Origin: Kluyvera cryocrescens NBRC 102467
Lineage (GTDB): Bacteria; Pseudomonadota; Gammaproteobacteria; Enterobacterales; Enterobacteriaceae
Direction of reading: 5' to 3'
DNA length: 64,000 nt
NCBI RefSeq assembly: GCF_001571285.1
Contig: NZ_BCTM01000015.1
Span: 1-64,000, forward strand
Below the pieces are notes generated by a model. The model was not told the origin of the DNA. It made no database searches and worked only from the letters and a program-made list of their open reading frames with translations. Position numbers and translations under genes: made by a program. How positions within the stretch are numbered: the first letter of the stretch is position 1; each line of letters begins with the position of its first letter. This document shows, one piece after another, positions 22,381 through 32,678 of the stretch.

Positions 22381-22576
22381 TTTTCATACTCTCTATCAAG
22401 TAAATACTTCGTGATTACTATCTTACATCGCTAAACATATCGTTAAAATTAGATTATTCATTGCGAAAGACTCGTCTTTTCCGAACTATTTTTTTTCCTG
22501 AGAAGCCTCATTCGGACCGCGCGTGACATCCGCGTATTGCCTTTCCTTCGCTCCCGGCCATCGGGTATTTAAGCGA

Positions 22577-22611
22577 TAAAAAAAGCCCGGAATCTCGCAA
22601 TCCCGGGCTTT
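22577..22611 (-). terminator. dnaKJ rho-independent terminator
   Basis: On the minus strand AAAGCCCGGGA, a short loop and TCCGGGCTTTTTTTATC lie about 20 bp after the dnaJ stop. Confidence 0.9.
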
Positions 22612-22631
22612 GTCTGATATGGCGGCAGTGA

Positions 22632-23768
22632 TTAACGCGTTAAATCGTCAAAGAACTTTTTCACGCCATCAAAGAAGCTTTTGGAGCGAGGGCTATTGTT
22701 TTCACCGGTTGGACCGCCGAAGCTTTCCTGCAGGTCTTTGAGCAGCTGTTTTTGCTTCTCGTTCAGACTCACCGGCGTCTCAACAACCACGCGACACAGC
22801 AGGTCACCCTGCGCACCACCGCGGACGGACTTCACGCCCTTGCCGCGCATGCGGAACAGTTTGCCGGTTTGCGTTTCACCCGGTACTTTCAGCTTCACGC
22901 GACCGTCGAGCGTCGGAACTTCAATCTCGCCGCCCAGCGCCGCCATGGAGAAGTTGATCGGTACTTCACAGTACAGGTTGTTGCCCTCACGCTCGAAGAT
23001 AGCGTGCTGTTTCACCTGCACCTGAACGTACAGATCGCCCGCCGGCGCACCATGTTCACCCGCTTCGCCTTCACCCGACAGACGAATACGATCGCCGGTA
23101 TCGACACCCGCAGGGATCTTCACGGACAGCGTTTTGGTTTTCTCTACCCGACCGTGACCGTGACATTTGTTGCACGGGTCTTTAATCAGCGTACCGCGGC
23201 CCTGACAGTGTGGACAGGTCTGCTGTACGGCGAAGAAGCCCTGGCGCATCTGCACCTGGCCTGCACCGTGGCAGGTTGGACAGGTCTGCGGCTGTGAACC
23301 CGCTTTCGCCCCACTGCCGTGGCAAACATCACACTCTTCCAGCGTTGGAATGCGGATCTCTTTGGTCACACCACGAACCGCTTCTTCCAGCGTCAGATCC
23401 ATGTTGTAACGCAGATCAGCGCCACGGGATGCGCGCTGACGACCGCGGCCACCGCCGAAGATGTCACCGAATACGTCACCAAAGATATCGCCAAAGTCTG
23501 CGCCGCCGCCGTAACCACCGCCGCCGCCGCCCATACCGCCCTGTTCAAAGGCTGCATGGCCGTACTGATCGTAGGCCGCACGCTTCTGCGCGTCGGTCAG
23601 GATCTCATACGCCTCTTTGATCTCTTTAAACTTGGCTTCGGCCTCTTTATCACCCTGGTTGCGGTCCGGGTGGAATTTCATGGCCAGGCGTTTATACGCC
23701 TTTTTGATTTCACGCTCTTCCGCTGTTTTGGAAACGCCCAAAATCTCATAGTAATCTTGCTTTGCCAT
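22632..23768 (-). CDS. dnaJ: chaperone DnaJ (Hsp40)
   Basis: This 378-residue co-chaperone delivers substrates to DnaK and stimulates its ATPase. The J domain (residues 5-70) has the HPDRN motif. A glycine/phenylalanine-rich linker follows ([19 protein letters not shown]). Four zinc-binding CxxCxGxG repeats follow: [24 protein letters not shown] and CNKCHGHG. The C-terminal substrate and dimer domains complete it. It lies 87 bp downstream of dnaK and is cotranscribed with it. Confidence 0.98.
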   Translation of the reverse strand: MAKQDYYEILGVSKTAEEREIKKAYKRLAMKFHPDRNQGDKEAEAKFKEIKEAYEILTDAQKRAAYDQYGHAAFEQGGMGGGGGGYGGGADFGDIFGDVFGDIFGGGRGRQRASRGADLRYNMDLTLEEAVRGVTKEIRIPTLEECDVCHGSGAKAGSQPQTCPTCHGAGQVQMRQGFFAVQQTCPHCQGRGTLIKDPCNKCHGHGRVEKTKTLSVKIPAGVDTGDRIRLSGEGEAGEHGAPAGDLYVQVQVKQHAIFEREGNNLYCEVPINFSMAALGGEIEVPTLDGRVKLKVPGETQTGKLFRMRGKGVKSVRGGAQGDLLCRVVVETPVSLNEKQKQLLKDLQESFGGPTGENNSPRSKSFFDGVKKFFDDLTR

Positions 23769-23855
23769 TGTTGTTTTTCAGCCCCTTAACATACGAGCAC
23801 GGGCGTGGAGAGATCTCCTACGCCCGTGCCGATTAACTACCCTGCATCAGGGCGA

Positions 23856-25778
23856 TTATTTTTTGTCTTTCACTTCTTCGAACTCAGCGTCAACAACATC
23901 GTCGTCTTTCGCATTGTTCGCGGAAGCGTCAGCGCCTTCAGCGCCAGCTTGCTGCTGTGCGTGCTGCTGCTGAGCGATTTCCATCAGTTTCTGGGAAACC
24001 TGAGCCAGCGCCTGCATTTTCGCTTCGATATCGGCTTTGTCTTCGCCTTTCAGGGACGCTTCCAGCGCAGTCAGCGCAGACTCGATAGCGGTTTTGTCGT
24101 CAGCTGGCAGCTGTTCGCCCGCTTCTTCAACCTGCTTACGAGTGCTGTGCAGCAGATGGTCACCCTGGTTACGGGTCTGAACCAGTTCTTCAAACTTACG
24201 GTCAGCTTCAGCGTTAGCTTCGGCTTCACGAACCATTTTCTGAATTTCTTCTTCGTTCAGACCAGAAGATGCCTTGATGGTGATCTTCTGCTCTTTACCG
24301 CTGTTTTTGTCTTTCGCAGACACGTGCAGGATACCATCAGCATCGATATCGAAGGTTACTTCGATCTGCGGCATGCCGCGCGGCGCTGGGCTGATACCGT
24401 CCAGGTTGAACTGGCCGAGATCTTTGTTATCAGAAGCACGTTTACGTTCACCCTGCAGCACATGGATGGTTACCGCAGACTGGTTGTCTTCAGCGGTAGA
24501 GAACACCTGGCTGTGCTTGGTCGGGATGGTGGTGTTTTTGTTGATGAGCGCAGTCATCACGCCGCCCATGGTTTCGATACCCAGAGACAGTGGGGTAACG
24601 TCCAGCAGCAGTACGTCTTTCACTTCACCCGTCAGTACACCACCCTGGACTGCAGCACCGATAGCAACAGCTTCGTCCGGGTTAACGTCTTTACGTGGCT
24701 CTTTACCAAAGAATTCAGCCACTTTCTTCTGAACCATTGGCATACGAGTCTGACCACCCACCAGGATAACGTCCTGGATGTCGGAAACAGACAGGCCAGC
24801 GTCCTGCAGTGCAACTTTCAGCGGCTCGATTGAACGGTTAACCAGGTCTTCTACCAGGCTTTCCAGTTTCGCACGGGTCACTTTAATGTTCATGTGTTTA
24901 GGACCAGACGCATCTGCAGTGATGTACGGCAGGTTTACGTCAGTCTGCTGAGCAGAAGACAGCTCGATTTTCGCTTTTTCAGCTGCTTCTTTCAGACGCT
25001 GCATTGCCAGCGGATCGTTGCGCAGGTCAATGCCCTGATCTTTCTTAAATTCGTCAACGAGGTAGTTGATCATGCGGCTATCGAAGTCTTCACCACCCAG
25101 GTGGGTATCACCGTTGGTTGCCAGAACTTCGAAGGTTTTTTCGCCGTCAACTTCGTCGATTTCGATAACGGAAATATCGAAAGTACCACCACCGAGGTCA
25201 TATACCGCGATAGTACGGTTGCCGACTTCTTTATCCAGACCGTATGCCAGTGCAGCCGCGGTTGGTTCGTTGATGATACGTTTGACTTCCAGACCTGCGA
25301 TACGGCCGGCGTCTTTTGTTGCCTGACGCTGAGCATCGTTAAAGTAAGCAGGTACGGTAATAACCGCTTCAGTTACCGGTTCACCCAGGTAATCTTCAGC
25401 CGTTTTCTTCATTTTTTTCAGCACTTCTGCAGAGATCTGCGGAGGAGCCATTTTCTGACCCTTCACATCGATCCATGCATCACCGTTGTCAGCACCGATG
25501 ATTTTGTACGGCATGATGGCTTCATCACGCTGCACTTCTTCGTCCTGGAAGCGGCGACCAATCAGGCGTTTAATCGCAAACAGGGTGTTTTGCGGGTTTG
25601 TCACTGCCTGACGTTTAGCCGGCTGACCAACCAGAGTTTCACCATCCTGGGTATATGCAATAATAGAAGGCGTGGTGCGATCGCCTTCGGCGTTCTCCAG
25701 CACGCGTGCAGTAGTGCCATCCATAATCGCTACACAAGAGTTGGTAGTACCCAAGTCGATACCAATAATTTTACCCAT
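23856..25778 (-). CDS. dnaK: chaperone DnaK (Hsp70)
   Basis: This 640-residue protein has an N-terminal ATPase domain starting [17 protein letters not shown] with [12 protein letters not shown] near residue 196, a linker ([15 protein letters not shown]) and a beta-sandwich substrate domain. The C-terminal lid ends in the acidic EFEEVKDKK tail. E. coli DnaK has 638 residues. It is the first gene of dnaKJ and follows a sigma-32 promoter. In E. coli K-12 further genes lie between dnaK and satP; here there is only a 585-bp spacer. Confidence 0.99.
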   Translation of the reverse strand: MGKIIGIDLGTTNSCVAIMDGTTARVLENAEGDRTTPSIIAYTQDGETLVGQPAKRQAVTNPQNTLFAIKRLIGRRFQDEEVQRDEAIMPYKIIGADNGDAWIDVKGQKMAPPQISAEVLKKMKKTAEDYLGEPVTEAVITVPAYFNDAQRQATKDAGRIAGLEVKRIINEPTAAALAYGLDKEVGNRTIAVYDLGGGTFDISVIEIDEVDGEKTFEVLATNGDTHLGGEDFDSRMINYLVDEFKKDQGIDLRNDPLAMQRLKEAAEKAKIELSSAQQTDVNLPYITADASGPKHMNIKVTRAKLESLVEDLVNRSIEPLKVALQDAGLSVSDIQDVILVGGQTRMPMVQKKVAEFFGKEPRKDVNPDEAVAIGAAVQGGVLTGEVKDVLLLDVTPLSLGIETMGGVMTALINKNTTIPTKHSQVFSTAEDNQSAVTIHVLQGERKRASDNKDLGQFNLDGISPAPRGMPQIEVTFDIDADGILHVSAKDKNSGKEQKITIKASSGLNEEEIQKMVREAEANAEADRKFEELVQTRNQGDHLLHSTRKQVEEAGEQLPADDKTAIESALTALEASLKGEDKADIEAKMQALAQVSQKLMEIAQQQHAQQQAGAEGADASANNAKDDDVVDAEFEEVKDKK

Positions 25779-25900
25779 CTAAACGTCTCCACTAAAAATT
25801 CATTCAACATGTGGTTGTCAGTCTGTAATAAGGGCGAAACCTACGGTTTCAACTGCCCTGAATCGTTTTTTTTCAGACTCACTCACTGCGGTTGACTACA

Positions 25901-25928
25901 AGATGGGGGCTCAACGTCATCCATCAAG
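25901..25928 (-). promoter_or_regulatory. sigma-32 heat-shock promoter of dnaKJ
   Basis: On the minus strand the -35 box CTTGATG (25922-25928) and the -10 box CCCCATCT (25901-25908) are 13 bases apart. They match the sigma-32 consensus CTTGAAA/CCCCATnT, and the flanks are like the E. coli dnaK P1 promoter. They lie about 125 bp upstream of the dnaK start. Confidence 0.88.
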
Positions 25929-26363
25929 GGGCAGGCTAAAAAATTTTTCATTCAGTGCGCTTAAAATTTAACGCGCGCTGAGCGCTCCCCCGTCGTCCCC
26001 CCCCACGAAACACCAATGAAAAAAGATATTTATTCAATAAGTTAAATGGATAACGACCACCCTCGCGCGCCCAAAATCGGCGTAAAAAAGCCCGAATATT
26101 CATTTCTTCTGCGGAATCCTTTTTGGCGACTGGAAATCGGCAAAATCCCAACATGAGTCATAAATCCAGTTTTCGCCCTAGGCCAAGCGGTGGCAATCTG
26201 ACCTTGCCCCTTTCACGGCAAAACACCGGGTTCAGGCGTAAAAGGGGAAAAATAGTTTATTTTCCCCTCATCAGATCATAGACAGCCCGTTGACTCCTGA
26301 TTATTATGCCGCGCCCCAACATTGGGGAGATTATTTCACCATTCAATGATGATTTGAGGAATT
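25929..26363 (+). promoter_or_regulatory. dnaK-satP spacer with a CCCCAA-CA-TTGGGG palindrome
   Basis: This 435-bp remainder of the divergent spacer contains a perfect 6+2+6 palindrome at 26314-26327, 36 bp before satP, which could be an operator or an mRNA hairpin in the satP leader. A 68-codon frame on the minus strand (25948-26154) has no codon-usage or similarity support. No RNA gene is recognisable. Confidence 0.45.
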
Positions 26364-26930
26364 ATGGGCAACACTAAGTTGGCTAACCCGGCACCGCTGG
26401 GCCTGATGGGCTTCGGCATGACCACCATTCTGCTTAACCTGCACAACGCGGGTTTCTTTGCGCTTGACGGTATTATTCTCGCAATGGGTATTTTTTACGG
26501 CGGTATCGCGCAGATTTTCGCGGGCCTGCTGGAATACAAAAAAGGGAATACTTTCGGTCTGACCGCATTCACCTCTTACGGTTCTTTCTGGCTGACGCTG
26601 GTCGCCATTCTGCTGATGCCGAAAATGGGTCTGACGGAAGCACCTAATGCGCAGTTCCTCGGTGCCTACCTGGGCCTGTGGGGCGTGTTCACGCTGTTCA
26701 TGTTCTTCGGTACCCTGAAAGCAGCACGCATGCTGCAATTCGTGTTCCTGAGCCTGACCGTGCTGTTTGCCCTGCTGGCGATTGGCAACATCAACGGTAA
26801 CGAAGCCATTATCCACGTTGCAGGCTGGATTGGTCTCATCTGTGGCGCAAGCGCCATCTACCTGGCCATGGGCGAAGTGCTGAACGAGCAGTTTGGCCGC
26901 ACCGTGCTGCCGATTGGTGAAAAACACTAA
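26364..26930 (+). CDS. satP: succinate-acetate/proton symporter
   Basis: This 188-residue inner-membrane protein of the GPR1/FUN34/YaaH family has the signature [14 protein letters not shown] at its N-terminus and six hydrophobic segments. E. coli SatP (YaaH) has the same length and takes up acetate and succinate. TGAGGAATT precedes the ATG. It is monocistronic with a strong terminator directly behind it. Confidence 0.96.
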   Translation: MGNTKLANPAPLGLMGFGMTTILLNLHNAGFFALDGIILAMGIFYGGIAQIFAGLLEYKKGNTFGLTAFTSYGSFWLTLVAILLMPKMGLTEAPNAQFLGAYLGLWGVFTLFMFFGTLKAARMLQFVFLSLTVLFALLAIGNINGNEAIIHVAGWIGLICGASAIYLAMGEVLNEQFGRTVLPIGEKH

Positions 26931-26945
26931 TCCTCATCTCTTTTG

Positions 26946-26977
26946 AAAAGCGTCGGCCTGTCCGGCGCTTTTTTTTG
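26946..26977 (+). terminator. satP rho-independent terminator
   Basis: AAAGCGTCGG, a CCTG loop and TCCGGCGCTTTTTTTT follow the satP stop by 16 bp. Confidence 0.9.
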
Positions 26978-27017
26978 CCCACCAACTACCTATCCTGGGG
27001 TTACCTCACGCCCGCTA

Positions 27018-27047
27018 TTTACGTTATTTTCAACAGCTTCTTATAAT
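27018..27047 (+). promoter_or_regulatory. putative sigma-70 promoter with a very short leader
   Basis: TTTACG (27018-27023) and a perfect TATAAT (27042-27047) are 18 bases apart. Transcription would begin near 27054, only about nine bases before the ATG at 27063 of the secreted hypothetical protein. That leaves little or no room for a normal ribosome site. Confidence 0.5.
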
Positions 27048-27062
27048 TAAAATGGAATGTTG

Positions 27063-28499
27063 ATGATGCGATTTACCTCGGCTTACGGCCTGTTTCTGGC
27101 CACCAGTGTCCTGCTCCCTTCCTACGGCTATGCGTTAGAGGCCAACGACGTCACCCGCGTTGATTGGGATAAAGACAATACCGTGCACATGGGCAGCAGC
27201 ATCAACACGGTTTACCGAATTATGATGGCGGGAGGTTCACGCAACGATCTTTGGCTGAATATCGACTGCAACACCCAGACGAAAACGTTGCTGTATATGA
27301 ACCTTCAGACGCCGGTTGGCAAAGATCTCCGCGTATACGGCAGTCGCTCCATTGGCCGCTATATCCCTGGCATCCCTTTTGAGCCTGATGCCGATAGCCT
27401 GATGAGCACCGATCCGGCGCTAAATATCTGCCAACAGAAAATCCCACAACCTCGCTGGGTTGGGCTGTCGCTGCCGGATAAAAACGCAGATCAACTGTTT
27501 ATCGATCTCAGCAGCAGCTATCGCCAGGGCAGCTTGCTCAAGCTTCGGTTAGGCACCGATTACGCCCAAATTCATCGCGACGAAAAATACACTGCGCCCT
27601 ATGATTTCCGAATCCAGCAAATGCAGGTCAACTGTCATAATCACCGGGCACGTATTGAACGGACATTTTCCCTTAATGGCTCGGTAGTGAGCGACAATAG
27701 CATCACAACCGATGCCAATTTCTCCCCGCTCTCTAAACCACTCATCGCCCCCATTAAAACGCTGTGCAGCCTGAAGGATCTGAACCAATTTACCGGCTTC
27801 GGGCCGCGGGTTGAACGACAGAAAACGGCCGCCGAGGCACCGCTTACCCTCCCTGATTTTACGCAAAACGATCCAAGCGCGTTGGCACGCTACCCATTAG
27901 CTGAATCCGTTAACAAAACGATCCGCCAGGTACTGGACGACACAAATAGCACGCCAACGTTTAGCCGCCTGACGTTTACTCAGGTATGGCCCGGTCCGGA
28001 CGACAGCAGCGCGCAAACGCGTATCGACCGTCTGCCGGATGGCAGCACGCTGACGCTCGATACCCTGATTCTCAAAGGCATACCGTTCTATATTCAGTAC
28101 CAGCGCCTGTTCAATCTGGTGAACCTGAAAGAGTGGGATTCTATGCAAAATAGCCCGCTCATTAGCCAGTCGCTGGAAACGGACTTTAATGCCGCCCCCA
28201 TCGTCGGTAAACAGTACCGTTGGCTGGCGGTGATGCAAAATGCGCAGGACGCACCAAAGAGCAAGTCAAAAAGCCAGGTGTGCCTCGTGGAAAGCACCTG
28301 GCACGATGCTTCCATGCTGAATGAGCAATTCCCAGGGCGCTACCTGGAGCTGAGCTGCACCGACGACCGTGGTGACGGGAAAGCGATGAGCAGTGATTAT
28401 GCCTGGCTTGAAGACCTGAGGATCTTTATCCGCATCGGCTACCAGGAAGACGGGAAGAAAAAGCGCTTTATGTTTAAAGAGGTCGAGATCATTCGCTAA
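27063..28499 (+). CDS. secreted protein of unknown function
   Basis: I do not recognise this 478-residue protein. It begins with a typical Sec signal peptide (MMRFTSAYGLFLATSVLLPSYGYA, cleavage probably before LEAND). The rest is soluble, with no transmembrane helix, repeat or catalytic motif that I can name. Several scattered cysteines (for example LNIDCNTQT, LNICQQK, QVNCHNH, KTLCSLK) could form disulfides in the periplasm. ATG codons at 27057, 27063 and 27066 compete; GGA at 27054 favours 27063. It lies between satP and a convergent MHS transporter gene, where E. coli K-12 has neither. Composition is similar to the neighbours, so recent transfer is not obvious. Confidence 0.75.
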   Translation: MMRFTSAYGLFLATSVLLPSYGYALEANDVTRVDWDKDNTVHMGSSINTVYRIMMAGGSRNDLWLNIDCNTQTKTLLYMNLQTPVGKDLRVYGSRSIGRYIPGIPFEPDADSLMSTDPALNICQQKIPQPRWVGLSLPDKNADQLFIDLSSSYRQGSLLKLRLGTDYAQIHRDEKYTAPYDFRIQQMQVNCHNHRARIERTFSLNGSVVSDNSITTDANFSPLSKPLIAPIKTLCSLKDLNQFTGFGPRVERQKTAAEAPLTLPDFTQNDPSALARYPLAESVNKTIRQVLDDTNSTPTFSRLTFTQVWPGPDDSSAQTRIDRLPDGSTLTLDTLILKGIPFYIQYQRLFNLVNLKEWDSMQNSPLISQSLETDFNAAPIVGKQYRWLAVMQNAQDAPKSKSKSQVCLVESTWHDASMLNEQFPGRYLELSCTDDRGDGKAMSSDYAWLEDLRIFIRIGYQEDGKKKRFMFKEVEIIR

Positions 28500-28539
28500 C
28501 CACGAGCCCGGCGCGAGGGCGCCGGGCTCACTGGCAGGC

Positions 28540-29838
28540 TTAGGAGCGTTGTAATTCGCCGCCGACTGCCGCCGGCGCTTCTTTGCGTAACCAAATACCC
28601 AATGCCAGGCCGAGCAGCGACAGCGCCAGTACATACCAGGCAGGCGCCATGGGTGACACCCCCATCAACATCGTTACGGCAATCGGCGTCAGGCCGCCAA
28701 AAATGGCGTACGAAACGTTGTAAGAAAATGAAATACCGGTAAAGCGCACTTCTGCCGGGAAGGCGCGAACCATCACATACGGCACCGCACCAACCACACC
28801 AACGCACAGCCCCACCAGCCCGTACAGCACGAACAGTTGTTCTGGATGCGCTCCCGCCAGGTGGTAGAAGAGCCAGCTCGAACAGGCGAGCAGAATACTG
28901 CCAACGATAAAGGTTTTGCTGGCGCCCATTTTATCCACAATCAATCCGGCCAACAGACAGCCAACACAAAGCATAACCGTGGCCACGCTGTTGGCCTGTA
29001 AAGTCAGCGCGGGAGCAAAACCGTACTGCTTCTGCAGCCAGACGGGTGACATCAGAATGACCACCACAATCCCTGCCGATAGCAGCCAGGTCAGCAACAT
29101 GGAAACCACTACCGCCTGCTTATGCTTGAGCACCACTGATTTTATCGGCAGCTCCTGCGCCAGCGCCTTACGCTGCTGCATCTCAAGGAAGATCGGGGTT
29201 TCCTGCAGCCAGCGGCGCAGATACATCGCCACCAGGCCAAAGATCCCCCCCAGCAGGAAAGGAATACGCCAGCCGCCGTTATGAATCGCCTGCGGCGTCA
29301 GCTGCGTGTTAATCAGGGTGGCCACCACCGAACCGAGCAAGATACCGACCGTCAGCCCAGCCGTTAGCGTACCGCAGGCAATACCAATTCGACGCGCCGG
29401 AACGTGTTCCGCCACAAACACCCACGCGCCAGGCACTTCACCGCCGATCGCTGCGCCTTGCAAAATGCGCATCAGCAGCAATAAAAGCGGAGCCGCCAGA
29501 CCGGCAGTGACATAGGTTGGCAGCAGGCCAATTGCCAGCGTCGGAACGGCCATCAGCAGAATGCTGAGGGTGAACATCTTCTTGCGGCCAACCAAATCGC
29601 CAAAGTGCGCCATAATAATGCCGCCCAGCGGACGAGCCAGATACCCCGCGGCAAAAATGCCGAAGGTCTGCACCTGGCGTAACCATTCGGGAATATCCGC
29701 CGGGAAGAAAAGCTCCCCGACCACGGCCGCAAAGAAAACGAAAATGATGAAGTCGTAAAACTCCAGCGCGCCACCTAATGCCGCCAGGGTCAACGTTTTA
29801 TAATCTTGTCGATTCAGAGGTCGGGTGTAATTTGACAT
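28540..29838 (-). CDS. MFS transporter, metabolite:H+ symporter (MHS) family
   Basis: This 432-residue inner-membrane permease is related to ProP, ShiA and KgtP. It has twelve hydrophobic segments, the MFS loop motif GDLVGRKKMF after helix 2 and RILQGAAIGGEVPGAWVFVAEH in helices 4-5, typical of the family. The start at 29838 gives MSNYTRPLNRQDYKTL; the longer frame adds 19 residues without a good ribosome site. Likely substrates are small organic acids or betaines, but the sequence does not say which. It is convergent with the secreted hypothetical gene and follows mog on the same strand after 125 bp. It is not present here in E. coli K-12. Confidence 0.88.
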   Translation of the reverse strand: MSNYTRPLNRQDYKTLTLAALGGALEFYDFIIFVFFAAVVGELFFPADIPEWLRQVQTFGIFAAGYLARPLGGIIMAHFGDLVGRKKMFTLSILLMAVPTLAIGLLPTYVTAGLAAPLLLLLMRILQGAAIGGEVPGAWVFVAEHVPARRIGIACGTLTAGLTVGILLGSVVATLINTQLTPQAIHNGGWRIPFLLGGIFGLVAMYLRRWLQETPIFLEMQQRKALAQELPIKSVVLKHKQAVVVSMLLTWLLSAGIVVVILMSPVWLQKQYGFAPALTLQANSVATVMLCVGCLLAGLIVDKMGASKTFIVGSILLACSSWLFYHLAGAHPEQLFVLYGLVGLCVGVVGAVPYVMVRAFPAEVRFTGISFSYNVSYAIFGGLTPIAVTMLMGVSPMAPAWYVLALSLLGLALGIWLRKEAPAAVGGELQRS

Positions 29839-29963
29839 AACGAACCATTCGCAAAGTTGAGCTGTTGATATAAGTTTACGATTTGTGTAAAGCAAAAATT
29901 ACTATACCGTAAACCCTATCCCACTCCAGAGGAATGATAGGTTATGTCAGGAATGGATTACAT

Positions 29964-30551
29964 TCAGGATAATGTCTCGCGACGCGCGCTCTTAGGGCGA
30001 AAAGCTGCTACCACATCCGGATTGGTCTCAATATACGGCCCTTCCAGCAACTGTACACAATAAGGTACACTTGCAAAGATACCGTTAACCAACACTTTGC
30101 CTTCAGCGTCCTTAACCCCTTCCAGCGTTTCCTGAATCGCTTTCGGCTGCCCCGGCAGGTTCAAAATCAGCGCCTGCTTACGAATAACGCCCACCTGACG
30201 AGAAAGGATCGCCGTCGGCACAAAATGCAGACTCACCTGGCGCATTTGCTCACCAAAGCCCGGCATCACGCGGTCAGCAATCGCCAGCGTCGCATCTGGC
30301 GTCACATCACGGCGCGCAGGGCCGGTTCCACCGGTGGTCAGAACCAGATGGCAGCTCATCTCATCCACCAGCTCGCACAGCGTTTGTTCAATGATGGTTT
30401 GCTCATCTGGGATCAGGCGGGTTTCCACTTTAAAAGGCGTGGTCAGAGCCGATGCCAGCCACTCTTCGAGTGCCGGGATACCTTTGTCCTGATACACGCC
30501 GCTGGAGGCGCGGTCAGAGATAGAAACTAAACCAATGCGTAAAGTGTTCAT
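29964..30551 (-). CDS. mog: molybdopterin adenylyltransferase
   Basis: This 195-residue protein, the E. coli length, activates molybdopterin by adenylylation before MoeA inserts molybdate. The MoaB/Mog signature TTGGTGPARRDVTPDAT lies near residues 72-88. It lies upstream of the MHS transporter and is divergent from the Rpn gene. Confidence 0.97.
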   Translation of the reverse strand: MNTLRIGLVSISDRASSGVYQDKGIPALEEWLASALTTPFKVETRLIPDEQTIIEQTLCELVDEMSCHLVLTTGGTGPARRDVTPDATLAIADRVMPGFGEQMRQVSLHFVPTAILSRQVGVIRKQALILNLPGQPKAIQETLEGVKDAEGKVLVNGIFASVPYCVQLLEGPYIETNPDVVAAFRPKSARRETLS

Positions 30552-30745
30552 GATTATTCCATTAAAACGGTGCTGTTAAGCGGAATGATACACGCGATTG
30601 GCCGGCAATACTAAATCCCCAAACGGGTTATCCCACGGTGTTTCCCGAGGTGCGCCGCAAAACCAATGAGCCAATGGAGGATTCACTGTCGCATCGTTTA
30701 CGGGAATGGCAGACTCCGGCCAAAGATGACCAGGGAGGGTCAAAT

Positions 30746-31672
30746 ATGCCTAAGAAAAGATCACCTACGCCCCATGATTTGGTGTTTAAAACCTTCCTCT
30801 CGCAAATGGAAACGGCGCGAGATTTTATTGCTATTCATCTGCCCCCAGCGCTTTTGTGCCTATGCGATCTGCAGACCTTGCATCTGGAATCAGGGAGCTT
30901 TATTGAAGATGATCTCCATCCCTACTTCAGCGATATGCTCTACTCATTAAAAACCGCCTGCGGCGATGGATACATCCATGTTTTGATAGAGCATCAGAGT
31001 TCACCGGATAAACATATGGCTTTCCGTTTGATGCGCTACGCAATCGCAGCCATGCAGCGCCATTTGGAAGCGGGTAATAAAACTCTGCCGCTGGTGATTC
31101 CGATTCTGTTTTACCAGGGGCGAAAAAGCCCCTATCCCTATTCAATGAATTGGCTAAATCATTTTACGGATCCACAGCTTGCAGGGAAAATTTACGCTCA
31201 AGACTTCCCTCTCGTCGATATCACAGTCATCGCGGATGACGAGATCATGCAGCACCGCAGCATAGCCGCGCTGACGTTGATTCAAAAGCACATCCGCCAG
31301 CGCGATCTGACCCAATTGTTTGATAAGCTCGCCGCGCTGTTAACCCACAACGACATCAGCGGACAACAGGTGATTGCGCTGGTAAACTACATGCTACAGG
31401 CGGGAAAGGCTCAGGATGCCCGCACACTACTGTTTGAGATGGCGCAGCATGCGCCTCAGTATGGAGACGAACTCATGACGCTCGCAGAGCAGCTAAAGCA
31501 GGAAGGACGTCGCGAAGGCATTCAGCAAGGCCTTCAGGAAGGCTTGCAAACGGGTGAGCGCGAGGCATCACGTAAAATAGCCCAAGCTATGCTGAAAAAA
31601 GGGATATCGGTGGCCGACATCATCGAAATGACCGGCGTTAGCGCAGAAGAGCTCCCTTCTCTACAGCATTAA
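30746..31672 (+). CDS. Rpn family recombination-promoting nuclease (YhgA-like)
   Basis: This 308-residue protein belongs to the RpnA/YhgA-like family, formerly called putative transposases, which are PD-(D/E)XK-type nucleases. The N-terminal TPHDLVFKTFL, the FSDMLYSL strand and VLIEHQSSPDKHMAFRLMRY form the family core. A glutamine- and glutamate-rich segment (EGRREGIQQGLQEGLQTGE, near residues 252-270) and a short helical tail close it. The ATG at 30746 follows CAGGGAGGG; the frame could extend 36 codons upstream, with poorer support. It lies between mog and talB and shares a terminator with talB. No inverted repeats or target duplication are visible, so it is not an insertion sequence. Confidence 0.88.
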   Translation: MPKKRSPTPHDLVFKTFLSQMETARDFIAIHLPPALLCLCDLQTLHLESGSFIEDDLHPYFSDMLYSLKTACGDGYIHVLIEHQSSPDKHMAFRLMRYAIAAMQRHLEAGNKTLPLVIPILFYQGRKSPYPYSMNWLNHFTDPQLAGKIYAQDFPLVDITVIADDEIMQHRSIAALTLIQKHIRQRDLTQLFDKLAALLTHNDISGQQVIALVNYMLQAGKAQDARTLLFEMAQHAPQYGDELMTLAEQLKQEGRREGIQQGLQEGLQTGEREASRKIAQAMLKKGISVADIIEMTGVSAEELPSLQH

Positions 31673-31673
31673 A

Positions 31674-31703
31674 AAAGCCCGCTCTCACAAGAGAAGCGGG
31701 CTT
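31674..31703. terminator. bidirectional terminator between the Rpn gene and talB
   Basis: AAAAGCCCGCTCTC, an ACAA loop and GAGAAGCGGGCTTT form a long stem flanked by A-runs and T-runs, and serve both convergent genes. Confidence 0.85.
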
Positions 31704-31724
31704 TCATCATGCAACGATGCCGTC

Positions 31725-32678
31725 TTACAGCAGGTCGCCGATCATTTTTTCCAGTTTTTCCTGGTCGATTGCAAACTTACGGATACCTTCCGCCAGTTTA
31801 TCAACGGCCATTGGATCCTGGTTGTGCTGCCACAAGAACTCAGATTCAGTGATGCGGTCCGGACGCGCTTTAACTTCACCGGTGAAGGTCAGTTTACGTT
31901 CCAGCGCGCCTTCACTTTCTGCCAGCTCTTTCAGCAGTGCAGGAGCGATGGTCAGACGATCGCAGCCAGCCAGTTCCAGGATTTCACCGATGTTACGGAA
32001 GCTTGCGCCCATAACGACCGTCTCGTAACCGTGCTGTTTGTAGTACTGGTAGATTTCGCTAACGGAAACTACGCCTGGATCTTCTGCTGGTGCGTACTCT
32101 TTCTTATCGGTATTGGCTTTGTACCAATCCAGAATACGGCCCACGAACGGAGAGATCAGGTATACGCCGGCTTCTGCACAAGCACGAGCCTGAGCGAAGG
32201 AGAACAGCAGCGTCAGGTTACAGTTGATGCCTTCTTTTTCCAGCTGCTCTGCTGCGCAGATGCCCTGCCAGGTAGAAGCCAGTTTGATCAGGATGCGGTC
32301 GTTGCTGATGCCAGCATCGTTGTACATTTTGATCAGGCGTTTCGCTTTTGCGATGGATGCTTTGGTGTCATAGGACAGACGCGCATCAACTTCCGTTGAG
32401 ATACGGCCAGGGACCAGTTTCAGAATTTCCAGACCGATATTTACGGCCAGTTTGTCGGTAGCATCTACAACCTGCTGAGCACGATCGCTGCTCTGGCTAC
32501 GCGCCCACTCTACCGCATCATCAATCAGTTTACGGTACTCAGGGATCTGCGCTGCACCCAGAATCAGAGAAGGGTTGGTTGTCGCATCCTGAGGCTGATA
32601 CAGCTTCATTGCTGCGATGTCTCCGGTGTCAGCCACTACGGTTGTGTACTGACGCAGAGATGTCAATTTATCCGTCAT
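31725..32678 (-). CDS. talB: transaldolase B
   Basis: This 317-residue enzyme moves a dihydroxyacetone unit from sedoheptulose 7-phosphate to glyceraldehyde 3-phosphate in the pentose phosphate pathway. The Schiff-base lysine is in [11 protein letters not shown] (Lys132). The ATG at 32678 yields [11 protein letters not shown] as in E. coli. An in-frame upstream extension of 42 codons runs into the promoter and is not coding. It is divergent from yaaJ across 252 bp. Confidence 0.98.
   Translation of the reverse strand: MTDKLTSLRQYTTVVADTGDIAAMKLYQPQDATTNPSLILGAAQIPEYRKLIDDAVEWARSQSSDRAQQVVDATDKLAVNIGLEILKLVPGRISTEVDARLSYDTKASIAKAKRLIKMYNDAGISNDRILIKLASTWQGICAAEQLEKEGINCNLTLLFSFAQARACAEAGVYLISPFVGRILDWYKANTDKKEYAPAEDPGVVSVSEIYQYYKQHGYETVVMGASFRNIGEILELAGCDRLTIAPALLKELAESEGALERKLTFTGEVKARPDRITESEFLWQHNQDPMAVDKLAEGIRKFAIDQEKLEKMIGDLL

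Noticed and set aside
23805-25895. Two long plus-strand frames opposite dnaK (342 and 333 codons)
   Set aside because: Antisense open frames are a well-known artefact of dnaK codon usage; no independent evidence supports them.
25948-26154. A 68-codon minus-strand frame upstream of dnaK
   Set aside because: It abuts the sigma-32 promoter region, is arginine-rich and of low complexity, and has no recognisable homologue.
30746-31672. Reading the Rpn gene as an insertion sequence transposase
   Set aside because: The family was once annotated as transposase, but there are no terminal inverted repeats, target duplications or DDE motif here.
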